Positions 8,504 through 16,075 of a stretch of DNA of 38,613 nucleotides are shown here, piece after piece. Numbering within the stretch: the stretch's first letter is position 1; every line of letters starts with the position of its first letter. The stretch lies in the NCBI GenBank assembly GCA_964635875.1, contig CAZWRK010000031.1, positions 1 to 38,613 on the forward strand. Reading direction: 5' to 3'. The translations under genes and the position numbers were made by a program. Under the pieces are notes generated by a model, which saw only the letters and a list, made by a program, of their open reading frames with translations, was not told the DNA's origin and did no database searches. This DNA is from CAZWRK01 sp964635875 (GTDB lineage: Bacteria; Pseudomonadota; Gammaproteobacteria; Burkholderiales; Aquaspirillaceae).

Positions 8504-8782
8504 TCAGACCGAATCGGGAACTGCTGCGACATGGGTGCGGGCGCGACGCTGCGAAATCCACGCAGAAAGGGCGGCTTCGTCGAGGTGATAATGGCAAATT
8601 TCTTGGCCATCATCGCCGACCAAAACCGGCACCAGTTCATCATACCGCGCGAGGCTTTCTTCGTCGGCATCGACGTCGACAATCTGCAATTGTAGCGATT
8701 CACGGTGGAGCCAGCTTTGCAATGCATCGCGCATGCTGTGGCACAGACTGCAATATTCACGAAAATACAAAGTTAAGGTCAT
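8504..8782 (-). CDS. Glutaredoxin-like (DUF836-type) protein
   Basis: A 92-residue thioredoxin-fold protein beginning MTLTLYFREYCSLCHSM with a CxxC pair at Cys11 and Cys14, and the conserved LVPVL stretch (50-54) that gives the cis-proline of the fold. It has no signal peptide, so it should act in the cytoplasm. Its ATG overlaps the mucD stop (ATGA). In many beta- and gammaproteobacteria a protein of this type sits beside mucD or lepA. A thiol reductase or chaperone role is inferred; no substrate can be named. Confidence 0.8.
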   Translation of the reverse strand: MTLTLYFREYCSLCHSMRDALQSWLHRESLQLQIVDVDADEESLARYDELVPVLVGDDGQEICHYHLDEAALSAWISQRRARTHVAAVPDSV

Positions 8783-10203
8783 TTACCTTCTCCGACCGGT
8801 AATGCCACAAAGACGGTCGCACCTTGTCGCCATACCCGTAGCGCGAGGGCGCTGCCGGTTTTGCTGGCGCGAATGGCTTGCAGTAGCGGGTCGATGCTGT
8901 CGAGCATGTCATTACCAACGCCGACAATGACATCGCCCGTGGCTAAGCCCGCGCGGCTTGCTGCTGGCGTCAGTTGTCGAACCAGCAAGCCAAATTTCAG
9001 ATTGCTTTCGCGCAGTTGTGCGGGGCTGAGTTCTGCTACACGCACGCCGAGGCGCGCCAAACTTTGCGCGGGTGCTTCGTCTTTCGATTTATTGGCGCTG
9101 CGCTGAGCGAGCTTGCCCTCGGGGACGTCGCGCATTTCGTCAGGCGTGACGGTCAACATTTGGCTATTGCGATTGCGCCAAATTTCGAGCTGTACCGGTG
9201 TGCCGGGGCGAATGCTGCCGATCATGCGCGGCAAATCCACACTCGAACTCAGGCTTTGGCCGTTGAGCTTCAGAATAATGTCGCCGGTGCGTAAGCCTGC
9301 CCGCTCGGCGGGGCCGCCGGACTCGACGCCGTTAATCAGCGCGCCGGTCGGGGCCGACAACCCAAAAGAAACCGCCAATTCACGACTCAGATCTTGAATA
9401 GTGACGCCAATTCGGCCACGAGTAACGCGGCCTTTGCTTTTCAGTTCATCGGCGACTTGCATCGCGACATCAATCGGAATCGCAAAAGACAGGCCCATAA
9501 ATCCGCCCGAGCGGCTGTAAATTTGCGAGTTAATCCCGACGACTTGGCCGTTCATATCAAACAACGGCCCACCCGAATTGCCGGGATTGACCGCGACATC
9601 GGTTTGGATAAATGGCACGTAAGATTCGTCCGGCAGGCGGCGGCCTTTGGCCGATACGATGCCTGCAGTGACTGAGTTTTCAAAGCCAAATGGCGAGCCA
9701 ATCGCAATTACCCATTGCCCGACTTTTAAGGTGCTCGGGGTGCCGAGCTTGACCGTCGGAAGGCCGCTGGCATTGATTTTCAGCAGGGCAACATCGGTAC
9801 GGGCATCCGAACCAATCAGGCGCGCTTTGAATTCTCGTTTGTCGATGAGCGTGACGGTGATTTCATCGGCTTTTGCGACGACATGTGCATTGGTCAGAAC
9901 ATAGCCGTCATTGGAGATGATAAAGCCGGAGCCGAGTGAATTGGCTTGAAATTCGCGTTGTTGGCGGGGCGGGGCAAAGCGCCGGAAGAATTCAAAAAAA
10001 GGGTCGTTATTGAGTTCTTCGGGAAAGGGGCTGGTGTTTTGGTGAATGGTTTGTCGTGTCGAAATATTGACGACAGCGCCCCCTTCTTTTTCGACCAGCG
10101 CAGAAAAATCTTGTAAGCCGGTGAGCGGGGCGGCGGTGGCTACAGTGGGTAATGCCAGTGAAAGCCCAGTGGCGAGCATCATGGCAATCAGTGTTTTTTT
10201 CAT
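8779..10203 (-). CDS. mucD: Periplasmic serine protease of the DegP/MucD family
   Basis: A 474-residue HtrA protease. A signal peptide ends near ATAA (residues 22-25). The catalytic triad is His107 (TNAHVV), Asp137 (RTDVALL) and Ser210 (NPGNSGGP), followed by two PDZ domains (about 265-350 and 385-470). It degrades or refolds damaged envelope proteins. The gene overlaps rseC upstream and the glutaredoxin-like gene downstream by 4 bp each. In related bacteria mucD is the last gene of the rpoE-rseA-rseB operon; no sigma factor or RseA/RseB gene is found next to it here. Confidence 0.95.
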   Translation of the reverse strand: MKKTLIAMMLATGLSLALPTVATAAPLTGLQDFSALVEKEGGAVVNISTRQTIHQNTSPFPEELNNDPFFEFFRRFAPPRQQREFQANSLGSGFIISNDGYVLTNAHVVAKADEITVTLIDKREFKARLIGSDARTDVALLKINASGLPTVKLGTPSTLKVGQWVIAIGSPFGFENSVTAGIVSAKGRRLPDESYVPFIQTDVAVNPGNSGGPLFDMNGQVVGINSQIYSRSGGFMGLSFAIPIDVAMQVADELKSKGRVTRGRIGVTIQDLSRELAVSFGLSAPTGALINGVESGGPAERAGLRTGDIILKLNGQSLSSSVDLPRMIGSIRPGTPVQLEIWRNRNSQMLTVTPDEMRDVPEGKLAQRSANKSKDEAPAQSLARLGVRVAELSPAQLRESNLKFGLLVRQLTPAASRAGLATGDVIVGVGNDMLDSIDPLLQAIRASKTGSALALRVWRQGATVFVALPVGEGK

Positions 10204-10658
10204 GAGCGAGGTTTCTCCACAGTCAATGTCGTGACACCCAGTCGCCGAATGATGTGCGGCTGAAAATCGGCATCGTGACGGTATTTGGTGCTATAGCGGC
10301 GAATCATCAATATCGCACCGAAAAAAGAGAGCAAACCCGCGAGCGCTGAGGCGGTTTCGCTCCAATGTCCGCCCAGGACTGCACCGATAAAAAGCGCGAA
10401 TATCGGCAGCAAGTACATGAGCAGCGCGCTTTTGAGAAGGCCACGTTCATGGATGGCGACCACTACGGATTCGCCACGGCGGCAGCCTAAAGGATCGCTG
10501 ACTTGGTAGCGTTGGGGCTTGACGCAAAATAAGCGCGAAATAGACAGCGACCGACAGCCGGTTTCGGGGTCGCAGTGGCCGCAGCTGGAGTGCGGTCGGG
10601 TTTCAACCCATGCGCACCCCTCTTGTGTTTCCACCACGCGGGCTTCTGTTTCAATCAT
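10200..10658 (-). CDS. rseC: SoxR-reducing system protein RseC
   Basis: A 152-residue inner-membrane protein with the RseC-type Cys motif CGHCDPETGC near residues 26-35, preceded by an N-terminal beta-rich segment, and two membrane helices at about 77-96 and 100-119. RseC homologues act with the Rsx/Rnf complex to keep SoxR reduced and influence sigma-E in E. coli. I chose the ATG at 10658, which begins MIETEARVVET as in homologues; a TTG five codons earlier is the other option. It is the first gene of the long minus-strand block. Confidence 0.85.
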   Translation of the reverse strand: MIETEARVVETQEGCAWVETRPHSSCGHCDPETGCRSLSISRLFCVKPQRYQVSDPLGCRRGESVVVAIHERGLLKSALLMYLLPIFALFIGAVLGGHWSETASALAGLLSFFGAILMIRRYSTKYRHDADFQPHIIRRLGVTTLTVEKPRS

Positions 10659-10852
10659 GAATACACCATTCAAAAGCAGGAATTAACGAGCGAATGCCGC
10701 ATTATCTGCTGAAAAAGGCTGGTCGTCATGGCGTGATGTGTGCAAAACCCTTGCATAACTGTCACAAAAGAATTACATGATAGGGGAATGGTTGGCCTCA
10801 ATTTTGCATGAATCCCGGCCCACTCAATCACAATAAAAAAAGGAGTTTCATC

Positions 10853-11089
10853 ATGAGAAGACCTGCTCACGCCACCCGTCGGATTGCTTTGCCTTCCCGC
10901 CATCCCGCTGCGATGCGCCGTCGCCGTTTTCTGGCGACTTACCAACAAATTCGGCGCAACCGGATGTTATCGCCTTTGAATCGCCGCCGTCCGCGCACCT
11001 TGTTGGTGTTGAATCAGGAGCACGCTGAAGGTCTACGCCAGCCGATTGATATTGGCTTTCCTGTCCGCGAACATCTTCCGGCTGATTGA
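10853..11089 (+). CDS. Small Arg-rich protein of unknown function
   Basis: A 78-residue protein that I do not recognise. It is strongly basic: 18 of 78 residues are Arg, mostly in the first 50, including an RRRR run and two further Arg clusters, followed by a more ordinary acidic-mixed tail. There is no signal peptide, membrane helix or cysteine. A strong AAAAGGAG lies 7 nt before the ATG, and an intrinsic terminator follows the stop by 15 bp, so it looks like a free-standing single-gene unit. It stands where rpoE-rseA-rseB would lie in relatives, but is on the other strand. Nucleic-acid binding is a guess from charge alone. Confidence 0.75.
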   Translation: MRRPAHATRRIALPSRHPAAMRRRRFLATYQQIRRNRMLSPLNRRRPRTLLVLNQEHAEGLRQPIDIGFPVREHLPAD

Positions 11090-11104
11090 GCGTCAATGTC
11101 GTTG

Positions 11105-11141
11105 CTGCGGCCTCTTTGCGAAGGGGCCGCAGACCGTTTTT
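11105..11141 (+). terminator. Intrinsic terminator after the Arg-rich gene
   Basis: CTGCGGCC (11105-11112) pairs with GGCCGCAG (11125-11132), and the stem extends inward by a T-G wobble and CTT/AAG to a TGCG loop. It is followed by ACCG and a T run (11137-11141). On the minus strand no T run follows, so it acts mainly for the plus-strand gene. Its T run touches the stop codon of the convergent exporter gene. Confidence 0.8.
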
Positions 11142-11754
11142 AGTGCGTGAAAAGTGTGTAAGCCAATGTGCACATCATGATGCAGGTGAATCCGTCTAAA
11201 ATCTGCCATGCACGCGGCCGCGCAAACAGCGGTGCTAGGTAGCCCGCACCCAGCCCGAGTGCCATAAACCACACCACCGATGCACTGGCTGCCCCGATTC
11301 CAAACGACCAGCGCGCCATTTGTTCTAGTTGTCCGCCGACCGAACCAATCAGCACCACGGTTTCGAGATACACCGGCGGATTCAGTAGCGATAAACCCAA
11401 AATTGTCAAAAAAGCATCGCGTCGACTGCCAATCGCGTGTGCCTGTGTGGCGTGTAATGCGGCATGAGGGCGGCAGGCCGACCACCCTGCCCGCAAGCCA
11501 TACCACAGCAAAAATACCGTGCCTGCCCAGCGTAATACAGTAAATAAGCTCGGCAGACTTTGAATCAACTGCCCCATGCCGGCAATGCCCGCGCCAATCA
11601 AAATCAGATCGATCGCGATGCAAGTCAGTACCGTGACGCCGACGTGATGTTGCCGTAACGCGGTTTTAAGCACGTGCGCATTTTGTGCGCCAATGCTGAC
11701 AATCAAGCTGGCAGAAAGGGCAAATCCTTGTAGATAAGCAGGCGCGAGTAACAT
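11140..11754 (-). CDS. argO: LysE/ArgO-family amino-acid exporter
   Basis: A 204-residue inner-membrane protein with about six hydrophobic segments. The N-terminal GFALSASLIVSIGAQNAHVL matches the LysE/ArgO signature. The family exports Lys or Arg under LysG/ArgP control. I chose the ATG at 11754 because GGAG lies 7 nt upstream; an 8-residue longer start is open but would bury that site. It is divergent from an ArgP-type regulator 116 bp away, the usual arrangement. The substrate, Arg or Lys, cannot be settled from sequence alone. Confidence 0.85.
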   Translation of the reverse strand: MLLAPAYLQGFALSASLIVSIGAQNAHVLKTALRQHHVGVTVLTCIAIDLILIGAGIAGMGQLIQSLPSLFTVLRWAGTVFLLWYGLRAGWSACRPHAALHATQAHAIGSRRDAFLTILGLSLLNPPVYLETVVLIGSVGGQLEQMARWSFGIGAASASVVWFMALGLGAGYLAPLFARPRAWQILDGFTCIMMCTLAYTLFTH

Positions 11755-11870
11755 GGCATGTCTCCTCAATCGGGGCAAAAGTTGAATGCCGCGAGTGTCG
11801 GGGACTTCCTTCTTTTATTAAAATAAATTCAAGATTATTGTGTAAGGGTTAATTAAATTTAAGGTGAGAG
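11755..11870. promoter_or_regulatory. Divergent argO/argP control region
   Basis: The 116-bp gap is AT-rich on the regulator side. It holds the inverted repeat TTTATT-AA-AATAAA (11814-11827) and a TTAATTAA palindrome about 20 bp before argP. LysR-family proteins such as ArgP bind AT-rich dyads in such gaps and control the divergent exporter. I see no strong -35/-10 pair on either strand, so the exact promoters are unassigned. Confidence 0.5.
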
Positions 11871-12770
11871 ATGGCTCTTGATCCGCGTAAAACCGAAGCG
11901 CTCTTGGCGATTCTTGACACTGGCAGCTTAGAGGCTGCGGCCGAGCGGCTGAAATTGACGCCCTCCGCGATTTCTCAGCGTTTGAAAGCACTAGAGGCCG
12001 ATTTGGGGAGCCCTTTGGTGTTGCGAACGCGCCCTTGTCAGGCGACGCGAGAAGGTCGGAAATTGGTGCAGTATTTGCGCCGTCGTGATTTGCTTGATGC
12101 CGAATTCACGCGCGACTATCACCAGCATGAAGGGCATGAGCTCAGTATTAGCATCGCCATGAACAACGATACCTTGGCGACATGGCTGCTGCCTGCTTTG
12201 GCCGATTTTGTACAATCGCGACAGCTGTTATTGAACTTAATTTTGGATGACCAAGACCATACCCATGCCTTGATGGAGGCGGGCCAGACCTTGGCTTGTG
12301 TGTCGAGTCAGGCGCAGGCGATGCGTGGCTGTGTCGCCGAGCCGCTGGGCATGATGCGTTATCGCCTTCTGGCTTCGCCTGCTTATCAGCAGCGTTGGTT
12401 TCCCGAAGGGATGACACGGGAGGCGGCACGCCGAGCGCCGGTGTTGGTTTTTGATCGCAAAGATCGTTTGCAGGCCAATTTTTTGGCGCGTTATTTTGGT
12501 TTGTCTGACGCGAGTTATCCGTGCCATTACTTTCCAGCAACGGATCCTTTTTTGAGCGCGATTCGGCTGGGTTACGGCTATGGGATGGTGCCGGAACAGC
12601 AGTTTGGCGACGCGTTGTGCAGTGGGCAATTGGTTGATTTAGCGCCCGACAAACCCACCGATGTCGCTTTGTATTGGCATCGCTGGAAAACCCAATCGCC
12701 CATCTTGGAGCAGCTCTCTAGCTGTTTAATTGAAGCCGCGCGCCAAACGCTACGGCAGCCGGATTCTTAA
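11871..12770 (+). CDS. argP: LysR-family regulator of the ArgP/IciA/LysG type
   Basis: A 299-residue regulator with an N-terminal winged helix-turn-helix (about 18-45, containing SAISQRLKALEADLG) and the PLVLRTRP continuation typical of ArgP, followed by a substrate-binding domain. ArgP senses Lys or Arg and switches on the divergent exporter. A GGTGAG ribosome binding site sits just before the ATG. The stop codon overlaps the convergent DUF4442 gene by 4 bp (TTAA), so neither gene has a separate terminator between them. Confidence 0.88.
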   Translation: MALDPRKTEALLAILDTGSLEAAAERLKLTPSAISQRLKALEADLGSPLVLRTRPCQATREGRKLVQYLRRRDLLDAEFTRDYHQHEGHELSISIAMNNDTLATWLLPALADFVQSRQLLLNLILDDQDHTHALMEAGQTLACVSSQAQAMRGCVAEPLGMMRYRLLASPAYQQRWFPEGMTREAARRAPVLVFDRKDRLQANFLARYFGLSDASYPCHYFPATDPFLSAIRLGYGYGMVPEQQFGDALCSGQLVDLAPDKPTDVALYWHRWKTQSPILEQLSSCLIEAARQTLRQPDS

Positions 12771-13225
12771 TGCGCGCCCCGTTTTTTGCGTACGTATAAG
12801 GTTTTGTGTACCCGCGCCACGACTTCGCCGCTTTGGTCAGTGACGTTGACGCTGAATTGTGGGCAATGTTTGTCGCCGTGCGCGGTCGCGGCTTGAATCG
12901 CAACAAGATCATCATCGCTAATTTGAAAATGCGCGCTGACGCGCCCGCGCCCAGGTTTCAGATATTCGATACTGCCCGCCTGATCCCAGACGATGTAATC
13001 CCGTCCAAGGCGATGCATCAAAAGCAGCATGTAAAACGGGTCGGTCATGGCATAAAGGCTGCCGCCAAAGTGCACGCCGACATAGTTACGATTGCCAAAT
13101 CCTAGCCGCAAACCAACCTGCGCTTCACGAAAATCGGGGGCGATATGTTTGACGTAAATACCCGCGCCCAGAAAAGGCGGCCACAAGGTCATGATCCATT
13201 TAAGCAGTCGAGCAGGGATACGCAT
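12767..13225 (-). CDS. DUF4442 hotdog-fold protein (putative thioesterase)
   Basis: A 152-residue protein with the DUF4442 pattern: an amphipathic start, then GNRNYVGVHFGGSLYAMTDP (44-63), which holds the hotdog helix, and a late strand ending in a basic tail. DUF4442 proteins resemble acyl-CoA thioesterases but most lack a known substrate. The gene is a single unit: tail-to-tail with argP, with its start 72 bp from the xseA stop. A 12-bp palindrome lies 5 bp before the start and no clear Shine-Dalgarno is present, so the palindrome may occupy the initiation zone. Confidence 0.8.
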   Translation of the reverse strand: MRIPARLLKWIMTLWPPFLGAGIYVKHIAPDFREAQVGLRLGFGNRNYVGVHFGGSLYAMTDPFYMLLLMHRLGRDYIVWDQAGSIEYLKPGRGRVSAHFQISDDDLVAIQAATAHGDKHCPQFSVNVTDQSGEVVARVHKTLYVRKKRGAH

Positions 13226-13230
13226 GATTT

Positions 13231-13242
13231 AAACGATCGTTT
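13231..13242. promoter_or_regulatory. Candidate operator palindrome before the DUF4442 gene
   Basis: AAACGATCGTTT is a perfect 12-bp palindrome, 5 bp upstream of the DUF4442 start codon. Its form resembles operators of TetR-family repressors of fatty-acid or stress genes. No regulator gene of that family is in the window, so this is an inference from symmetry and position. Confidence 0.35.
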
Positions 13243-13297
13243 TATTAAAATGCCGAGCGTACCGAAAATGTGTGATCTTGTCTGCGGATGAGCGCCA

Positions 13298-14671
13298 TTA
13301 TTTTTGCGTGTGGTCGAGCATATCCCACGCGATGGCGGCTAATTCGCCCTCTGCGAGTTGGATATGTAGTCTGCTACCGTGAGGCGCTGCGTGCGGATTT
13401 TTCAGGATATGCCCTTGTGGATCGCGGACAATCGCATAGCCCCGTGCCAACACCGCGTTGGGATTGAGCGCCATCAGGCAGCTGCTGGCGTGGGTGAGTT
13501 GATGTTGGTAGCGGGTGAGCTGGCGCTGAAGCGCATGGTGTTGGCGTTGCCGGAGCGTTTCTAGTTGGGCATATGGCTTGGCGCAAGACGGAGTGGCACG
13601 GTGTAGCGCGTGTTCGTAGTGTAGCGTTTGCAAGCGCGCTTGTTGCAAGGTGCTTTGTAGGGCGCGGTTTAAACGGTTGGCGAGATCTTGCAGTTGATCG
13701 TGGCGGCGCTGGAGTCGTTCGCTGGGCGAAATGAGGCGTGCACTGAGTCGGTCAAGTCGCTGTGAAATGTCGTTGAAGGCGCGGGTTTGAGCGTGGAGAA
13801 GGCGTTGCTGTGTGTGCTGCAAGCGTTGGCGTAGCGCCTGTCGGTCAGGGCTGACCAGTTCAGCGGCTGCGGTTGGGGTGGGCGCGCGAACATCGGCAAC
13901 AAAGTCTGCGATGGTGAAATCGGTTTCGTGACCGATGCCGGTGACGATGGGCACATTACGTTGTGCCAGCATTCGTGCAACGCGCTCATCATTGAAAGCC
14001 CATAAATCTTCAATCGACCCGCCCCCGCGGCAGACTAATAACACGTCGACTTCTTGGCGTTGGTAGACCTTGTTTAAAGCGGCCACAATCTGCGCCGGTG
14101 CGGCTTCGCCTTGGACTTGGCTGGGATACAGAATAACGGGAATGCTGGGCATTCGTCGCTGCAGGGTGGTGATGACATCGTGTAAGGCGGCCGCTTGCGG
14201 AGAGGTCAGAATGCCAATTGTTTTCGGCCATGCAGGTAATGATTTTTTATGTGCGCTCGCAAATAAGCCCTCGCTTTCCAAGCGGCTTTTGAGCCGTGAA
14301 AAGTCTTCGAATAGCCGTCCTAAACCGGCCTCTCGTACGCAGTCGAGTTGAATCTGGTAGTCGCCACGCGCTTCGTAAAGTGAGACGGTGCCGTGCGCTT
14401 CGATTTGCATGCCTTCGCGCAATGGGAAGCCGATCTGCGCAACGCGTGCGCGAAACATCACTGCACGAATTTGGGCGTATCGGTCTTTGAGCGAAAAATA
14501 AGCATGGCCAGAAGCCGCAATGGTGAGGTTTGAAATCTCGCCCGCGACCCACACCGGCGGAAAGCCATTTTCGAGTAAATTTCGGGCCGCTCGATTTAAT
14601 TCTGAGACCGTAATCACGGGTGCGAGGCGGCGGTTGGGTTCGTTAAATGAAATATTTGTCAAGCCATCCAC
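13298..14671 (-). CDS. xseA: Exodeoxyribonuclease VII large subunit
   Basis: A 457-residue protein with an N-terminal OB domain (about 18-115), the catalytic core with RGGGSIEDLWAFNDE (215-229) and GIGHETDFTIAD (245-256), and a long Arg/Gln/His-rich helical region (about 285-390), as expected of the XseA coiled coil. It degrades single-stranded DNA with XseB, whose gene is not here. The start is a GTG with AAAGG 8 nt upstream; no in-frame ATG lies near. Confidence 0.94.
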   Translation of the reverse strand: MDGLTNISFNEPNRRLAPVITVSELNRAARNLLENGFPPVWVAGEISNLTIAASGHAYFSLKDRYAQIRAVMFRARVAQIGFPLREGMQIEAHGTVSLYEARGDYQIQLDCVREAGLGRLFEDFSRLKSRLESEGLFASAHKKSLPAWPKTIGILTSPQAAALHDVITTLQRRMPSIPVILYPSQVQGEAAPAQIVAALNKVYQRQEVDVLLVCRGGGSIEDLWAFNDERVARMLAQRNVPIVTGIGHETDFTIADFVADVRAPTPTAAAELVSPDRQALRQRLQHTQQRLLHAQTRAFNDISQRLDRLSARLISPSERLQRRHDQLQDLANRLNRALQSTLQQARLQTLHYEHALHRATPSCAKPYAQLETLRQRQHHALQRQLTRYQHQLTHASSCLMALNPNAVLARGYAIVRDPQGHILKNPHAAPHGSRLHIQLAEGELAAIAWDMLDHTQK

Positions 14672-15023
14672 AGTGGAAACCTTTATTTTTTCAGGGCGAG
14701 CAACTTGTCAAGTGCGTCGACCTCTATTTTTTTAAAAAAATAGTAACTAATTGAATTTAAATATATTTTTTTGATTGCACACAAAGTAGGCAATCTAATC
14801 GAAACCCTTGCCAGACGGCCATTTGACAGGCTTATTCAGTGCTTATGCACAGACTTATCAACAGATCTTGTGTGTGACTGTAAAAAATCCTTAAAAAGCA
14901 TTCGCTTAAGTGCGTTATCCACCGAATCGAATGGCTAAATCGGTGATTAGTCGATCGGGGTATTGTCGGGCTTGCGGCAAGTCGCTAAAGTGTTGGGTTT
15001 GGTTCTTTGTGCGGAGACGTCCT
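14672..15023. other. Gene-free region with DnaA-box-like sites
   Basis: No gene is supported in these 352 bp between the divergent xseA and exbB. It holds an AT-rich stretch with a 20-bp perfect palindrome (14724-14743), then three sites in one orientation close to the DnaA box TTATNCACA: TTATGCACA (14843-14851, exact), TTATCAACA (14855-14863, one mismatch) and TTATCCACC (14915-14923, one mismatch). An open frame extends exbB upstream to 14910 but has no homology. Promoters for both genes must lie here; I could not fix them. Confidence 0.6.
14724..14743. repeat. 20-bp AT palindrome
   Basis: CTA, seven T, seven A and TAG form a perfect 20-bp palindrome upstream of xseA. It has too little G+C to be an intrinsic terminator; it could be a bent or easily melted site. 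Confidence 0.6.
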
Positions 15024-15629
15024 GTGTGGTCTATTGTCAACGCGGCTGGCTGGCCGATCTGGATGCTGATTTTGGCATCAATCGTCGCTCTCGCTATTAT
15101 TTTCGAGCGTGCTTTTAGTCTGCGTGCTTCAAACATTTTGCCGGATGGCTTATTGCGTCACACCTTAGACGAGTATCGCCAACGTGGTGCAAGTAGCGAG
15201 CTTATTCACCGCCTGAATGCGCACTCTCCCCTTGGCCGAGTGCTGTCCGCTGGGCTGCGCAATGAAAAATGTCCACGCGATGTCACGAAAGAAGCCATTG
15301 AAGAAGCGGGCCGCGCGGTAGGCCATGAGCTTGATCGCTTTTTGACGACCTTGGGCACGATCGCTGCAATGGCGCCGCTTTTGGGTTTGCTGGGCACGGT
15401 GATCGGGATGATCGAAATTTTTGGCGCACAAAGTCCTGCGGGCACCAATCCACAACAATTGGCGCATGGGATTTCGGTGGCGCTCTACAACACCGCATTT
15501 GGTTTGGTGGTCGCGATTCCGAGCATGATTTTTTATCGTTACTTCCGTTCTCGCGTCGACAGCCTACTGATTGATCTTGAGCAAGCTGCGGTGCGTTTGG
15601 TTGAAGCGATTCACCTCAATCGCGATTAA
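15024..15629 (+). CDS. exbB: MotA/TolQ/ExbB-family proton channel protein
   Basis: A 201-residue inner-membrane protein with helices at about 8-30, 110-135 and 150-175; the second carries APLLGLLGTVIGMIEIF, the TolQ/ExbB signature. With ExbD it turns the proton gradient into force for outer-membrane transport or cell-envelope work. I chose a GTG at 15024 because GGAG lies 7 nt upstream and the product then begins just before the first helix; an ATG start at 14910 would add 38 unrelated residues. No tonB or tolA is nearby, so the partner is unknown. Confidence 0.88.
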   Translation: MWSIVNAAGWPIWMLILASIVALAIIFERAFSLRASNILPDGLLRHTLDEYRQRGASSELIHRLNAHSPLGRVLSAGLRNEKCPRDVTKEAIEEAGRAVGHELDRFLTTLGTIAAMAPLLGLLGTVIGMIEIFGAQSPAGTNPQQLAHGISVALYNTAFGLVVAIPSMIFYRYFRSRVDSLLIDLEQAAVRLVEAIHLNRD

Positions 15630-15646
15630 AAGCGAGGAATTGACCC

Positions 15647-16075
15647 ATGAATTTTAGCCGTGGTCGCCATCGCGACGAACCCGAAATTAACTTCATTCCG
15701 CTGATTGATTTGTTGTTGGTGATTTTGATCTTCTTGATGGTCACAACAACGTATGCACGCTTCGCTGATTTGCGAATCAATTTGCCAGAAGGCGGCGTTG
15801 CGGATGGTGTCGGTAAGCAATCGAGCCAACAAGTATTGCAGATTGGAATCACGGCTCAAGGCACATATCGTATTGGCGAAAAAACCCTGAATGAGCCGGG
15901 GATTGGGCCATTGAGCGAGGCTTTGCGTGTTGCTGTTGCGGGCCAACTAGATACGACAGTTGTGGTGAATGCGGATGCATTGACTACGCATCAGGCGGTG
16001 GTGATGTTGATGGAAGCCGCGCGTTCTGCGGGGCTCAACAAAATTACATTTGCCACGCAGGTCGTGAAGGAATGA
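15647..16075 (+). CDS. exbD: ExbD/TolR-family protein
   Basis: A 142-residue protein with one N-terminal membrane helix (about 17-36) containing Asp21 in the FIPLIDLLLV motif, the proton-carrying residue of the family, followed by a periplasmic domain. It works with ExbB. AGGAA precedes the start. Its stop overlaps the lpxK start (ATGA), so the energy-coupling pair is translationally linked to lipid A synthesis, an order seen widely in betaproteobacteria. Confidence 0.92.
   Translation: MNFSRGRHRDEPEINFIPLIDLLLVILIFLMVTTTYARFADLRINLPEGGVADGVGKQSSQQVLQIGITAQGTYRIGEKTLNEPGIGPLSEALRVAVAGQLDTTVVVNADALTTHQAVVMLMEAARSAGLNKITFATQVVKE

Noticed and set aside
8430..8597. An upstream extension of lepA by 56 codons
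   Set aside because: It has no homology, crosses the hairpin at 8447-8466 and runs into the end of the glutaredoxin-like gene; the standard LepA start MNHIRNFSIIAHIDHGKST is at 8429.
10760..10815. A heat-shock-sigma-like promoter for rseC on the minus strand (TTGAGG and CCCCTAT)
   Set aside because: The spacing between the two elements is shorter than the 13-17 bp of known sites, and the -35 match is partial.
14682..14711. A sigma-70 promoter for xseA (TTGACA, 18 bp, AATAAA, minus strand)
   Set aside because: The -10 box would overlap the AAAGG ribosome binding site and the transcript would begin only a few bases before the GTG start.
14910..15023. An N-terminal extension of exbB from an ATG-like start at 14910
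   Set aside because: The 38 added residues are basic and unlike the family, while a GTG with a well-placed GGAG gives a normal ExbB length.
14672..15023. A chromosomal replication origin in the xseA/exbB gap
   Set aside because: Only three DnaA-like sites are seen, no dnaA, dnaN or gyrB is near, and gene strand changes around it are not decisive; kept only as a DnaA-site cluster.
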